DNA of 64,000 nt from Gordonia mangrovi (GTDB lineage Bacteria > Actinomycetota > Actinomycetes > Mycobacteriales > Mycobacteriaceae): contig NZ_CP102850.1 of assembly GCF_024734075.1 (NCBI RefSeq), positions 2,418,001 through 2,482,000 on the forward strand. Reading direction: 5' to 3'. The notes under the pieces were generated by a model. That model saw only the letters and a program-made list of their open reading frames with translations, was not told the origin of the DNA and did not search any database. Positions 54,240 to 61,475 of the stretch are shown here, in pieces. The position numbers and the translations under genes were made by a program. Every line of letters starts with the position of its first letter. The first letter of the stretch is position 1.

Positions 54240-55118
54240 TCATTCGTTGACCTTGGCGATGATGTTCTCCGCGTACCAGTTCAGATGGTCGAGCTTCTTC
54301 TGCAGGGGCTCGGTGTCGGAGCCCTTGATGTAGGGCAACCGGAAGCCGACGATCACATCGGTGATGCCCTTGTCCTCCAGTCTTCTGATTCCGTCGACGG
54401 AGTACGCATCGGTGGAGATCACGTGGATCTCGAACGGATCGTTGGTCTTTCCCTCCGCCTTACGGATGTCTGCGATCTTGTCCAGCAGCGCATCGAGTTC
54501 CTCGGCCGGCCCGCCGCCGTGCATCCACCCGTCCCCGCGGATCACCGCGCGGCGCAGCGCGAGGTCGGCGTGACCGCCGACGAGCAGCGGGATGGGTTCG
54601 GTGGGTGCCGGGGTCATCTTGATCTTGGGGATGTCGTAGAACTCGCCGTGGAACTCGAAGTACTCGCCGGTGGTCAGGCCGCGGATGATGTCCATGCATT
54701 CGTCCATCCGCTTGCCGCGGCGCTTGAAGTCGACCCCCATGAGGTCGTAGTCCTCGGGCCACGGACTGGTGCCGACGCCGAGGGCGAAACGGTTGTCGGT
54801 CAGGTAGGCGACCGAACTGGCCTGCTTGGCGACCAAGGCCGGCGGACGCACCGGCAACTTCACCACGAACGGGGTGAAGCGGATGGTCTCGGTGACCGCG
54901 CCGAGCGCGGCGGCCTGGATGAACGTCTCGATGAACGCCTTGCCGTCGAGGAATTCCCGATCACCGTCGGGGGTGTACGGATAGGTGGCGTCCGATTCGG
55001 CCGGGTAGGCCAGCGAGTCCGGGATGGTGAAACCGGAGTAACCGGCCTGCTCCGCGGCCTGCGCGAGCGGTGCGTAGTAACTCGGGTCGGTCATGGCCTC
55101 GGCGAAGGTGAAGCGCAT
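54240..55118 (-). CDS. LLM-class F420-dependent oxidoreductase, possibly KstR-regulated
   Basis: A 292-residue luciferase-like oxidoreductase. Landmarks are MRFTFAEAM, the TIM-barrel strand FALGVGTSPWPEDYDLMG, the substrate-side MDECMDIIRGL and PIPLLVGGHADLALRRA. ATG at 55118 has GAGGAG just upstream on the minus strand. A palindrome TAGAACACGTTCTA lies 36 bp upstream and matches the KstR operator pattern of cholesterol-catabolism genes in mycobacteria and rhodococci. KstR-regulated LLM proteins are known (for example Rv3520c), so a steroid-related role is plausible but not shown. F420 use is inferred from the family. Confidence 0.78.
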   Translation of the reverse strand: MRFTFAEAMTDPSYYAPLAQAAEQAGYSGFTIPDSLAYPAESDATYPYTPDGDREFLDGKAFIETFIQAAALGAVTETIRFTPFVVKLPVRPPALVAKQASSVAYLTDNRFALGVGTSPWPEDYDLMGVDFKRRGKRMDECMDIIRGLTTGEYFEFHGEFYDIPKIKMTPAPTEPIPLLVGGHADLALRRAVIRGDGWMHGGGPAEELDALLDKIADIRKAEGKTNDPFEIHVISTDAYSVDGIRRLEDKGITDVIVGFRLPYIKGSDTEPLQKKLDHLNWYAENIIAKVNE

Positions 55119-55154
55119 CGTGCTCCTCGGGATGTGGGGCTCTCTACCTCAGAG

Positions 55155-55168
55155 TAGAACACGTTCTA
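55155..55168. promoter_or_regulatory. KstR-like operator
   Basis: TAGAACACGTTCTA is a perfect 14-bp palindrome apart from its central AC and fits TNNAACNNGTTNTA, the published KstR pattern. It sits 36 bp upstream of the LLM start at 55118. The rest of the 131-bp gap shows nothing else clear. Confidence 0.65.
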
Positions 55169-55249
55169 GTTTGAGGTGGGAAGGTTTCGGCCCGCCGCGA
55201 CGCTGTACCGCCGCGTCGTCATCCACTCCGACTGGGTCCGACGGTTCAG

Positions 55250-55732
55250 TTACTGAATGCGGACGACCGGCCGAGGGCTGTGGTCGTCGGCGCCGGGGCC
55301 CGGCAGGAGCCGTAGGTCCGATCGCGTCACGTGCTCGTCGCACGCCGAGCACACCGGTTCCACGGTCATCGTGTGACCGCAGTCCCGGTGCTCGGTGACG
55401 ATCGGCGGTTCGGAGTCGATCGCCCACCGGTCACCCCACTGCCGTAGCGCGGCGAGCACCGTCCACAGGTCGCGGCCCTTCTCGGTGAGGCGATAGTCGT
55501 AGCGCACCGGCTTGTCCTGGTAGGGCTCCCTGGCCATCACCCCGTGCTCGACGAGTGTGTCGAGCCGCTGGGTCAGCACATTGCGGGCGATGCCGAGTCG
55601 GGAGGAGAACTCGTCGAAGCGTGTCACGCCGAACAGGGCATCGCGGACGATCAGCAGCGTCCACCACTCGCCGACGATCTCCAGCGTTTGGGCGACGGAA
55701 CAGTTCATGTCGGTGAAACTGGCTCGGCGCAT
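55250..55732 (-). CDS. HxlR-family transcriptional regulator
   Basis: A 160-residue winged-helix regulator. HxlR features are NCSVAQTLEIVGEWWTLLIVRDALFG, then RFDEFSSRLGIARNVLTQRL and YRLTEKGRDLW. The conserved N-terminal Cys (MNCSV) is present. The C-terminal tail contains HRDCGH and CSACDE, a zinc-ribbon-like Cys/His set. ATG at 55732 was chosen; a TTG at 55762 extends the frame, and an internal ATG at 55708 is possible. It is divergent from a broken thioesterase gene, with two palindromes in the gap. Confidence 0.82.
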   Translation of the reverse strand: MRRASFTDMNCSVAQTLEIVGEWWTLLIVRDALFGVTRFDEFSSRLGIARNVLTQRLDTLVEHGVMAREPYQDKPVRYDYRLTEKGRDLWTVLAALRQWGDRWAIDSEPPIVTEHRDCGHTMTVEPVCSACDEHVTRSDLRLLPGPGADDHSPRPVVRIQ

Positions 55733-55748
55733 GAGTTCACGGTAGTGG

Positions 55749-55800
55749 GTTGCGTAACGCAACTCAACCTGCTTTGCTGAGTTTTGTGAAACAACTCAGC
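55749..55800. promoter_or_regulatory. Two inverted repeats between HxlR and the thioesterase pseudogene
   Basis: GTTGCG-TAA-CGCAAC lies at 55749-55763, and GCTGAGTT-N9-AACTCAGC at 55776-55800, the second covering the pseudogene start. Both are plausible operator sites for the HxlR protein. Confidence 0.5.
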
Positions 55801-56341
55801 AGGTACGCGCTTGCCGACGAATTCTCGGTGCGAGTTCTCGAAGACGGACTATGGGTGGCCGACGTCGACCGGTCGTGGTGGGGATGGTAGGGCCCGCACG
55901 GCGGTGTGATCGCCGCGTTGGCCGTGCATGTGGCGGCCGAGACGGTCCCGGAAGCCGATGTGCGGGCGGTCGACCTCCGCTTCTCCGGTCGTCCCGGCGA
56001 CGGTGAGCTGCGGTTGACCTCGACGGTCACCTCGGCCGGGCGCAGCACGCGGATGGTGGATGTCGTCGTCGCCCAGCAGGGGCTGGTGGTGGCGTCGGCA
56101 TCGGTGACGATGGGGCAGCTGTGCCCGCCTGCCGCCGCCGACATCGCCGACATCTCGGCGGACGTCGTGCCCGCGCCGGAGAGCTGCGCGCCGTTCTCGA
56201 TCCCACCGGAGATCGTGCCGATGGGGCAGCACCTGGATCTGCGGCCGACCGACGGTCCGCTACCGCTGACCGCGGCCGCCGAACCCTGGATGCGTGCATG
56301 GATCTCCACGCAGCGGCCGATGTCGGTGGATGCCGCCCATC
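55786..56341 (+). pseudogene. Broken acyl-CoA thioesterase gene
   Basis: Reading from GTG at 55786, the frame gives KQLSRYALADEFSVRVLEDG, WVADVDRSWWGW, then a TAG at 55888-55890, then GPHGGVIAALAVHVAAE and a hotdog-fold thioesterase pattern (GRPGDGELRLTSTVTSAGRS, VVASASVTMGQL). The WWGW-stop-GPHGG junction falls inside the conserved W.G(x)GPHGG motif, so the stop looks like a nonsense change. At 56342 the palindromic element begins, and the expected C-terminal part (about 80 residues, judged from usual family length of about 260-280) is missing. A downstream GTG at 55906 could start a short product, but it would lack the N-terminal hotdog strand. Confidence 0.75.
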
Positions 56342-56436
56342 GCTCAGTGTTCTTCCCCCGGCGATCGCTTCTTTCCCCCACTGCCGTCGGCGGAGGAAGC
56401 AAGACCCGGGGGACGAACCATGCGGCGACAGAACTG
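56342..56436. repeat. Palindromic interspersed element, copy 2
   Basis: A 95-bp unit matching the element at 39073-39170 in its left flank (GCTCAGTGTTCTTCCCCCGG), centre (CCCCCACTGCCGTCGGCGGA) and right flank (CCCGGGGGACGAACCATGCG, GCGACAGAACTGC). The stem arms have drifted (GCGATCGCTTC against GAAGCAAGACC), so it folds less well than copy 1. It coincides with the end of the broken thioesterase. Confidence 0.78.
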
Positions 56437-56445
56437 CGGCGGCCC

Positions 56446-57342
56446 TCACGGGCGCGTGAACCGCTCGCGGCGGCCGAGCCGGCGTAGCCGCACCCACTCG
56501 GCGAAACCCTGTGGATCACGCTGCTGGACAAGGAAGTACCAGCCGAAGCGAGCGTATTCCTGGGGGATGAGTTTGCGGAGTCCGGGCTGGGACATCAGGT
56601 AGCCGCGGTTGCGGTAGGTGAAATACCGCTTGGTCGGGTTGTCGGGGTACTGGGTGTGCATGCGTCCGCCGAGGATCGGCCGGAACTCTTCGGACCCATC
56701 GGGGTGCAGATACCCGGCGGTGAGGCAGGTGCCGAACGCGAGCCCGGAGCGCTGCAACCGACGATGGATCTCCACCTCGTCGCCGCGGAAGAACAGGCGC
56801 AGGTCCGGAACGCCCACTTCCTCGATCGCGCGCGCGGAGAACAATGCCCCGTTGAACAACGACGCGATACCGGGCAGGAAGTCCGAATCGTCGTCGGTGA
56901 ACAGTTCGGACCGCTTCCGGCGCCACACCACCCCGCGACGCAGGGGGAAGGCGAGGGTGTCCGGGTCATCGATGTTGGCGACCACCGGCGACACCTCGTC
57001 GAGACCGCGACGCTGTGCGCACTCGAGCAACGTGCTCAGCACCGTAGGCCCGTCGGGCCGGCCGTCGTCGTCGGCGCACCAGATCCAGTCCGCGCCCAGC
57101 GCCAACGCGTGCAACATGCCGAGCGCGAAGCCGCCGGCCCCGCCCAGGTTGCGCTGTGATCCCAGGTAGGTGGTCGGGATGGGTTGACGGGCGACGAGGT
57201 CGGCCACCTCCGGTTCGTCGGCGTTGTCCACCACGATGAGGCGATCGACGGGACGGTCCTGGTTGGCGATCACCGCGAGGGAGCCGTCAAGGAGCTCTAC
57301 GCGCCGGTGTGTGACCACCACCGCGATCACCTGATCGGTCAT
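56446..57342 (-). CDS. glfT1: GlfT1 galactofuranosyltransferase
   Basis: Adds the first galactofuranose residues to the decaprenyl-linked rhamnosyl-GlcNAc primer in galactan synthesis (Rv3782-type), using UDP-Galf in the cytoplasm. The 298-residue GT2-family protein has VIAVVVTHRRVELL and LIVVDNADEPEV at the N-terminus, NLGGAGGFALGM, the metal/nucleotide motif WCADDDGRPD, and FFRGDEVEIHRRLQRSG in the catalytic half. ATG at 57342 overlaps the wzt stop by one base (TGATG). It is the last gene of the wzm-wzt-glfT1 operon and converges on the thioesterase remnant. Confidence 0.9.
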   Translation of the reverse strand: MTDQVIAVVVTHRRVELLDGSLAVIANQDRPVDRLIVVDNADEPEVADLVARQPIPTTYLGSQRNLGGAGGFALGMLHALALGADWIWCADDDGRPDGPTVLSTLLECAQRRGLDEVSPVVANIDDPDTLAFPLRRGVVWRRKRSELFTDDDSDFLPGIASLFNGALFSARAIEEVGVPDLRLFFRGDEVEIHRRLQRSGLAFGTCLTAGYLHPDGSEEFRPILGGRMHTQYPDNPTKRYFTYRNRGYLMSQPGLRKLIPQEYARFGWYFLVQQRDPQGFAEWVRLRRLGRRERFTRP

Positions 57343-58163
57343 CAGTTCCGGGCCTCGCCCTCGAAGGTACCGGCGGTGTCGAGCACCTTGCGCACGTGCG
57401 CGGCGGCCTTCGGACCTTCGTAGGCGCCGACGACGCTCTCGATGTCGCCCTCCATCCGGATCTGACCGTGGTCGATCCACAGCGCGCGGTCGCACAACTG
57501 GGCGAGGAACTCGTTGGAGTGGCTGGCGAACACCAGGATGCCCGACCGCTCGACCAGCGACTGCAGCCGGGAACGTGCTTTGCGCATGAAGTCGGCATCG
57601 ACGGCGCCGATGCCCTCGTCGAGGATGAGGATCTCCGGGTCGATGCTGGTCACCACGCCGAGCGCGATGCGCACCCGCATGCCGGTCGAGTAGGTGCGCA
57701 GCGGCATCTGCAGATAGTCGCCGAGTTCGGTGAACTCTGCGATGTCGTCGATCTTCTGCAGCATCTGCTTGCGGGTCATGCCGAGGAACATGCCGCGGAT
57801 GATGATGTTCTCGTAGCCGGAGATCTCGGGGTCCATGCCCACGCCGAGATCGAACACCGGCGCGACCCGCCCGCTGACCCGGCAGGCTCCGCGGGTGGGT
57901 TCGTAGATGCCCGACAGCAGGCGCAGCAGCGTCGACTTCCCGGCACCGTTGTGACCCACCAGACCGATCCGGTCGCCGTGCTTGAGGTGCAGATTGATGT
58001 TCTTGAGCGCCTCGACCACCACGACGTTGGACTCGGTCGCACCGATGACCCCACCCGCGGCGCCCATCACCGACTTCTTCAGCGACCGCGTCTTGGCGTC
58101 GAAGATGGGGAAGTCGACGCAGGCATCCCAGGTGTCGACGCGAACCGTGCTCTCAGATCCCAT
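57342..58163 (-). CDS. wzt: Galactan exporter ATP-binding protein (Wzt-like)
   Basis: ATPase subunit of the ABC transporter that exports the lipid-linked galactan (Rv3781-type). The 273-residue protein has Walker A GLVGHNGAGKSTLLRLLSG, Q-loop region after VSGRVAPVFDLGVGMDPE, the signature YSTGMRVRIALG, Walker B EILILDEGIGAVD and the switch histidine in VFASHS. ATG at 58163 was chosen because the upstream part of the open frame overlaps wzm in another frame. It lies 14 nt after the wzm stop and overlaps glfT1 by one base. Confidence 0.92.
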   Translation of the reverse strand: MGSESTVRVDTWDACVDFPIFDAKTRSLKKSVMGAAGGVIGATESNVVVVEALKNINLHLKHGDRIGLVGHNGAGKSTLLRLLSGIYEPTRGACRVSGRVAPVFDLGVGMDPEISGYENIIIRGMFLGMTRKQMLQKIDDIAEFTELGDYLQMPLRTYSTGMRVRIALGVVTSIDPEILILDEGIGAVDADFMRKARSRLQSLVERSGILVFASHSNEFLAQLCDRALWIDHGQIRMEGDIESVVGAYEGPKAAAHVRKVLDTAGTFEGEARN

Positions 58164-58177
58164 GTGTTCGTCCCGTC

Positions 58178-59038
58178 CTAAACCCAGTACGCCACGCGGG
58201 CTCGATAGTTGCGCATCACGAACATCGCCAGCACCCAGCCGACGACGGTACAGCCGATGACGATCGCCCAGTGGTAGAACTGCACCGACTCGCCGAGTAG
58301 CGGACCGCGCGAGATCTCCAGGTAGTGGAACATCGGGTTGAGCTCGACGATCTTCAGGCGTGACGACTCCTCGCCGGTCGCGCTGGTGAGGCTCTGCGTG
58401 CTCCAGATGATGGGGGTCATGAAGAACACCAGCTGCACGACGGTGGACAGCAGCTGCCCGATGTCGCGGAACCGGGTGGACAGGATCCCGAAGACGATCG
58501 ACACCCAGATCGCGTTGAGCACGAACAATCCGATGGCCGGGACCACCAGCAGCACGGTCCAGTTCAGCGGCGGCGGGAAGATGACGAAGATGATCGCGAT
58601 GATCACGATGTTGTGCGCAAAGATGATCAGCTGCCGCCAGACGACCCGGTAGACGTGCACGCTGACCGGTGCGGGCAACTGCTTGATCAAGCCTTCGTTG
58701 GCGGAGAAGACCGCCGATCCCTCGAGGATCGAACTCGAGATGAAGCTCCAGAAGATGAAGCCGAGCGCCACATACGGCAGGAAGAACTTGATGTCCATCC
58801 CGAAAAGCTCGCCGTACAGCAGACCCATGGCGACTGCGGTCACGCCCGTTGCGATCGTGATCCACAACGGACCGAGGACCGACCTGCGGTAGCGCTGTTT
58901 GATGTCCTGCCAGCCGAGATGCAACCACAGCTCGGAGGTTCGCAATCCTCGGGAGAGATCGGCGACGGCACGGCGCATGGTGCGCGAGTCCGACACCAAG
59001 GGTGCTGCGGGGATCTCGTCGCTGACTACGGAGGACAC
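58178..59038 (-). CDS. wzm: Galactan exporter permease (Wzm-like)
   Basis: Membrane subunit of the galactan ABC exporter (Rv3783-type, ABC-2 family). The 286-residue protein has six hydrophobic segments (about 55-270) after an amphipathic gate helix (SELWLHLGWQDIKQRYRRSVLGPLW), a hallmark of polysaccharide ABC-2 permeases. GTG at 59038 lies 8 nt after TAAGCT (plus 59047-59052) and has no ribosome site, so its promoter seems to lie in the 25-nt gap after bpa. It heads the wzm-wzt-glfT1 operon. Confidence 0.92.
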   Translation of the reverse strand: MSSVVSDEIPAAPLVSDSRTMRRAVADLSRGLRTSELWLHLGWQDIKQRYRRSVLGPLWITIATGVTAVAMGLLYGELFGMDIKFFLPYVALGFIFWSFISSSILEGSAVFSANEGLIKQLPAPVSVHVYRVVWRQLIIFAHNIVIIAIIFVIFPPPLNWTVLLVVPAIGLFVLNAIWVSIVFGILSTRFRDIGQLLSTVVQLVFFMTPIIWSTQSLTSATGEESSRLKIVELNPMFHYLEISRGPLLGESVQFYHWAIVIGCTVVGWVLAMFVMRNYRARVAYWV

Positions 59039-59063
59039 GGGGACACAGCTTACAAGCGGCCGC

Positions 59064-59618
59064 TCAGAGGTACTGACCGGTGCTGGGGCCGGCCGGTCCG
59101 TTGCCGGTCATCATCCCGGGCGGCAGCTGCCCCTGCCGCATGTGCTCGAGTTGGGCGCGGGCCGCCATCTGCTGGGCGAACAGTGCGGTCTGGATGCCGT
59201 GGAACAAACCCTCCAGCCAGCCGACCAACTGTGCCTGCGCGATGCGCAGCTCCGCGTCCGACGGGGTGGCCTCGTCGCCGAACGGCAGCGCCAGACGCTC
59301 CAGTTCGTCGCGCAGCTCGGGCGCCAGGCCGTCTTCGAGCTCGCGGATCGACGACTCGTGGATCTCGCGCAGCCGGTTGCGGCTCGCCTCGTCGAGAGGA
59401 GCGGCGCGGACCTCCTCGAGTAACTGCTTGATCATGGTGCCGATCCGCATCACCTTGGCCGGTTGCTCCACCATGTCGGCGACGCTCTGGGTGTCGTCGT
59501 CCTGGTCGTTCTGTTGGTCGGCGGCGGCCTGGCCGCCGACGACGATCACGTTGTCGCTCTCGTCGCCGGTGCGCGGGTCGCCGCCCGGAAACGGTGCGGA
59601 ATTCGGTCCAGAAGACAT
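59064..59618 (-). CDS. bpa: Bacterial proteasome activator Bpa
   Basis: Ring-shaped ATP-independent activator that opens the 20S proteasome gate (Rv3780-type). The 184-residue protein has a disordered N-terminus (about 1-48), a conserved helical core (VEQPAKVMRIGTMIKQLLEE, PLDEASRNRLREIHESSIRE, WLEGLFHGIQTALFAQQMAA), and the C-terminal GQYL motif that docks in the proteasome alpha-ring. The match to M. tuberculosis Bpa over the core is very close by eye. ATG at 59618 or 59627 could start it; neither has a clear ribosome site. It lies upstream of the galactan exporter, as in M. tuberculosis. Confidence 0.93.
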   Translation of the reverse strand: MSSGPNSAPFPGGDPRTGDESDNVIVVGGQAAADQQNDQDDDTQSVADMVEQPAKVMRIGTMIKQLLEEVRAAPLDEASRNRLREIHESSIRELEDGLAPELRDELERLALPFGDEATPSDAELRIAQAQLVGWLEGLFHGIQTALFAQQMAARAQLEHMRQGQLPPGMMTGNGPAGPSTGQYL

Positions 59619-59669
59619 GACGTCCATTGTGCCGAAGGCCACCCGGGGCCTGCGCCGACACCCCATGTC

Positions 59670-59675
59670 TATGGT
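59670..59675 (+). promoter_or_regulatory. -10-like TATGGT for the desulfurase-like gene
   Basis: TATGGT ends 7 nt before the ATG at 59683, with no ribosome site. Confidence 0.45.
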
Positions 59676-59682
59676 GAGACGT

Positions 59683-60879
59683 ATGCCCTTCGACGTCGCC
59701 CACGTGCGTGGATTGTTTCCCTCGCTCGGCGACGGCTGGATCCACCTCGATCCGCAGGCGGGAATGCTGATCCCAGACTCCGTCGCGTCGGCTGTCTCGA
59801 CGGGCTTCCGGCAGTTGTCCTCCGCACCGGGGGGCGAACATCCCGGCGCCCGTGCCGCCGCCGACGCCGCTGAGCGGGCACGCCGGGCGGTGGCCGACCT
59901 GGTGGCGGCCGACCCGGCCGGAGTGGTCCTGGGCCCGTCGCGCTCGGCGTTGGTGGCCGGACTCGCCGAAGCTCTGCCCGCGTCCACCTGGTTCGGCGCC
60001 AACGTGGTGGTCAGCCGACAGGACGACGAACCCAACATCGTTCCGTGGATTCGCGCCGCCGACACGCACGGTGCGCAGATCCGCTGGGCCGAGATCGACG
60101 TGGAGACCGGCGCACTGCCGACCTGGCAGTATCGCGAGTTGATCGACCAACGTACCGCCGTCGTCGCGGTCACCCTGGCCTCCTCGACGATGGGCGCGAT
60201 CACCGATGTGAGCGCGATCGCCGCGTCGGCCCGCCAGGTCGGCGCGCGCCTCGTCGTCGACGCGACCAGCGCCGCCCCCTACATGCCGCTCGACATGGCC
60301 GAACTGGGCGCCGACGTAATGCTGGTCTCGGCGGAACGGTGGGGCGGTCCGCGCGTGGCGGCGATGGTCTTCCGCGACCCGTCGGCGATGGCGTCGCTGC
60401 GTACGCTCGCGATGAATCCGCGCGCCGAGGGTCCGGCGAGGCTGGAACCCGAGCCGTTGCAGGGCGGCTTGCTGGCGGGTCTGACGGCGTCGGTGGAGCA
60501 TCTCGCCGCGCTCGACGACGAGTCGGCCGGCACGAGGCGGCACCGTCTGGTCACCGCACTGGGCGGTGTGTCGGAGTACACGAGGCGACTGACGCTCTAC
60601 CTGATGACCACCGTTCAACACCTCAACCAGGTGAACCTGATCGGTACCGCCGCCGACCGCGTCCCCGCGGTGAGCTTCACGTTCGACGGCGTCGCGGCGG
60701 AAAAGGTGGTGCGGCGGTTGGCCGACAACGGTATTTGCGCGCTGGCCGACGTCCCCAGCCGGGCGTTGGTCCGGATGGGTGCCGACGACTTCGGCGGCGC
60801 CGTCACCGTCGGGCTCGGCCCGTACTCGACGCCCTATGAGGTGGATCACCTCGTGCGGACGCTCGGTTCACTCGGTTGA
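59683..60879 (+). CDS. Cysteine-desulfurase-like protein lacking the PLP lysine
   Basis: A 398-residue protein with the aminotransferase class V fold, related to Rv3778c. The usual SufS/IscS landmarks are altered. Where the PLP-binding lysine sits in a Ser-(Gly/Ala)-His-Lys motif, this protein reads VSAERWGGP, with Arg in the Lys place. The EHH(A/S)N region reads QDDEPNIVPW, losing both histidines. The Asp that contacts the PLP ring is kept (LVVDATSAAPY). PLP catalysis is therefore doubtful, and a binding or structural role is more likely. ATG at 59683 has a leaderless-type -10. It is divergent from bpa. Confidence 0.75.
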   Translation: MPFDVAHVRGLFPSLGDGWIHLDPQAGMLIPDSVASAVSTGFRQLSSAPGGEHPGARAAADAAERARRAVADLVAADPAGVVLGPSRSALVAGLAEALPASTWFGANVVVSRQDDEPNIVPWIRAADTHGAQIRWAEIDVETGALPTWQYRELIDQRTAVVAVTLASSTMGAITDVSAIAASARQVGARLVVDATSAAPYMPLDMAELGADVMLVSAERWGGPRVAAMVFRDPSAMASLRTLAMNPRAEGPARLEPEPLQGGLLAGLTASVEHLAALDDESAGTRRHRLVTALGGVSEYTRRLTLYLMTTVQHLNQVNLIGTAADRVPAVSFTFDGVAAEKVVRRLADNGICALADVPSRALVRMGADDFGGAVTVGLGPYSTPYEVDHLVRTLGSLG

Positions 60880-60885
60880 TCGAAC

Positions 60886-60937
60886 TTCTGGGCAATTGTC
60901 CCAGAAGGGGACGTTGCGATTAGCGATGTGTCATCGC
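60886..60937. promoter_or_regulatory. Two palindromes in the MarR gene control region
   Basis: TTCTGGG-N7-CCCAGAA (60886-60906) and GCGATG-TGT-CATCGC (60923-60937) lie between the desulfurase-like stop and the MarR gene. The second is close to the -10-like TAGGTT (60944-60949), so it could be a MarR operator; the first may be an operator or a weak terminator. Confidence 0.5.
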
Positions 60938-60956
60938 GGCCATTAGGTTTACGACA

Positions 60957-60989
60957 ATGAAGGTTGTCACTTGGCCGGCGGAGAGGTGA
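60957..60989 (+). CDS. Ten-residue upstream ORF coupled to the MarR gene
   Basis: ATG at 60957 encodes MKVVTWPAER and stops at TGA 60987-60989, which overlaps the MarR ATG (TGATG). The ATG lies 7 nt after TAGGTT (60944-60949), so the transcript could start at or next to it. It may set MarR translation by coupling. Expression is inferred from the layout only. Confidence 0.35.
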   Translation: MKVVTWPAER

Positions 60990-61462
60990 TGGGCGGCAAT
61001 TGCGAGGAGCCCTTCCGGGAGCTCAGTCCGGCACAGCGTCAGGTGTGGCGCACCTTTGTCAGTGGCGGGTGGGGACTGCTCGCCGAGATCAACAACACGA
61101 TGTCGGCGGCAGGTCTCTCCCAGGTCGACCTGCGTGTCCTCGAAGGACTGCAGGACCGGGAGGAACGCGGCATCAGCGAACTGGCCGCGGTCGTGCACAT
61201 GTCGGTGAGCACGGTGTCGCGGCAGATCACCCGGATCGTCGAGCAGGGGCTGGCCGAACGCGCGGAGTCGGAGACCGACGGCCGGCATCGTCTGGTCCGG
61301 ATCACCGATCGGGGCCGCGAGGTGCTGGCCCGGCACGCCGCGGTGCGCGACGACACCATCGCGCGGCTCGTGGTGGACCCGCTGACCGACGACGAGTTCC
61401 GCATGCTCGGCGAGATGTTCGCCAAGATCGCCGCCAACCTGCCGGGCAAGGGACACCCCTGA
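60989..61462 (+). CDS. MarR-family transcriptional regulator
   Basis: A 157-residue winged-helix repressor or activator. The DNA-binding part is clear: DLRVLEGLQDREERGISELA, recognition helix VSTVSRQITRIVEQGLAERA, and wing DGRHRLVRITDRGREVL. ATG at 60989 follows GGAGAGG and was preferred to a TTG at 60971. Two palindromes and a tiny upstream ORF lie in front. It converges on the quinone oxidoreductase gene with a 13-nt gap, and its ligand is unknown. Confidence 0.85.
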   Translation: MGGNCEEPFRELSPAQRQVWRTFVSGGWGLLAEINNTMSAAGLSQVDLRVLEGLQDREERGISELAAVVHMSVSTVSRQITRIVEQGLAERAESETDGRHRLVRITDRGREVLARHAAVRDDTIARLVVDPLTDDEFRMLGEMFAKIAANLPGKGHP

Positions 61463-61475
61463 CCGGGTGAGGCGG

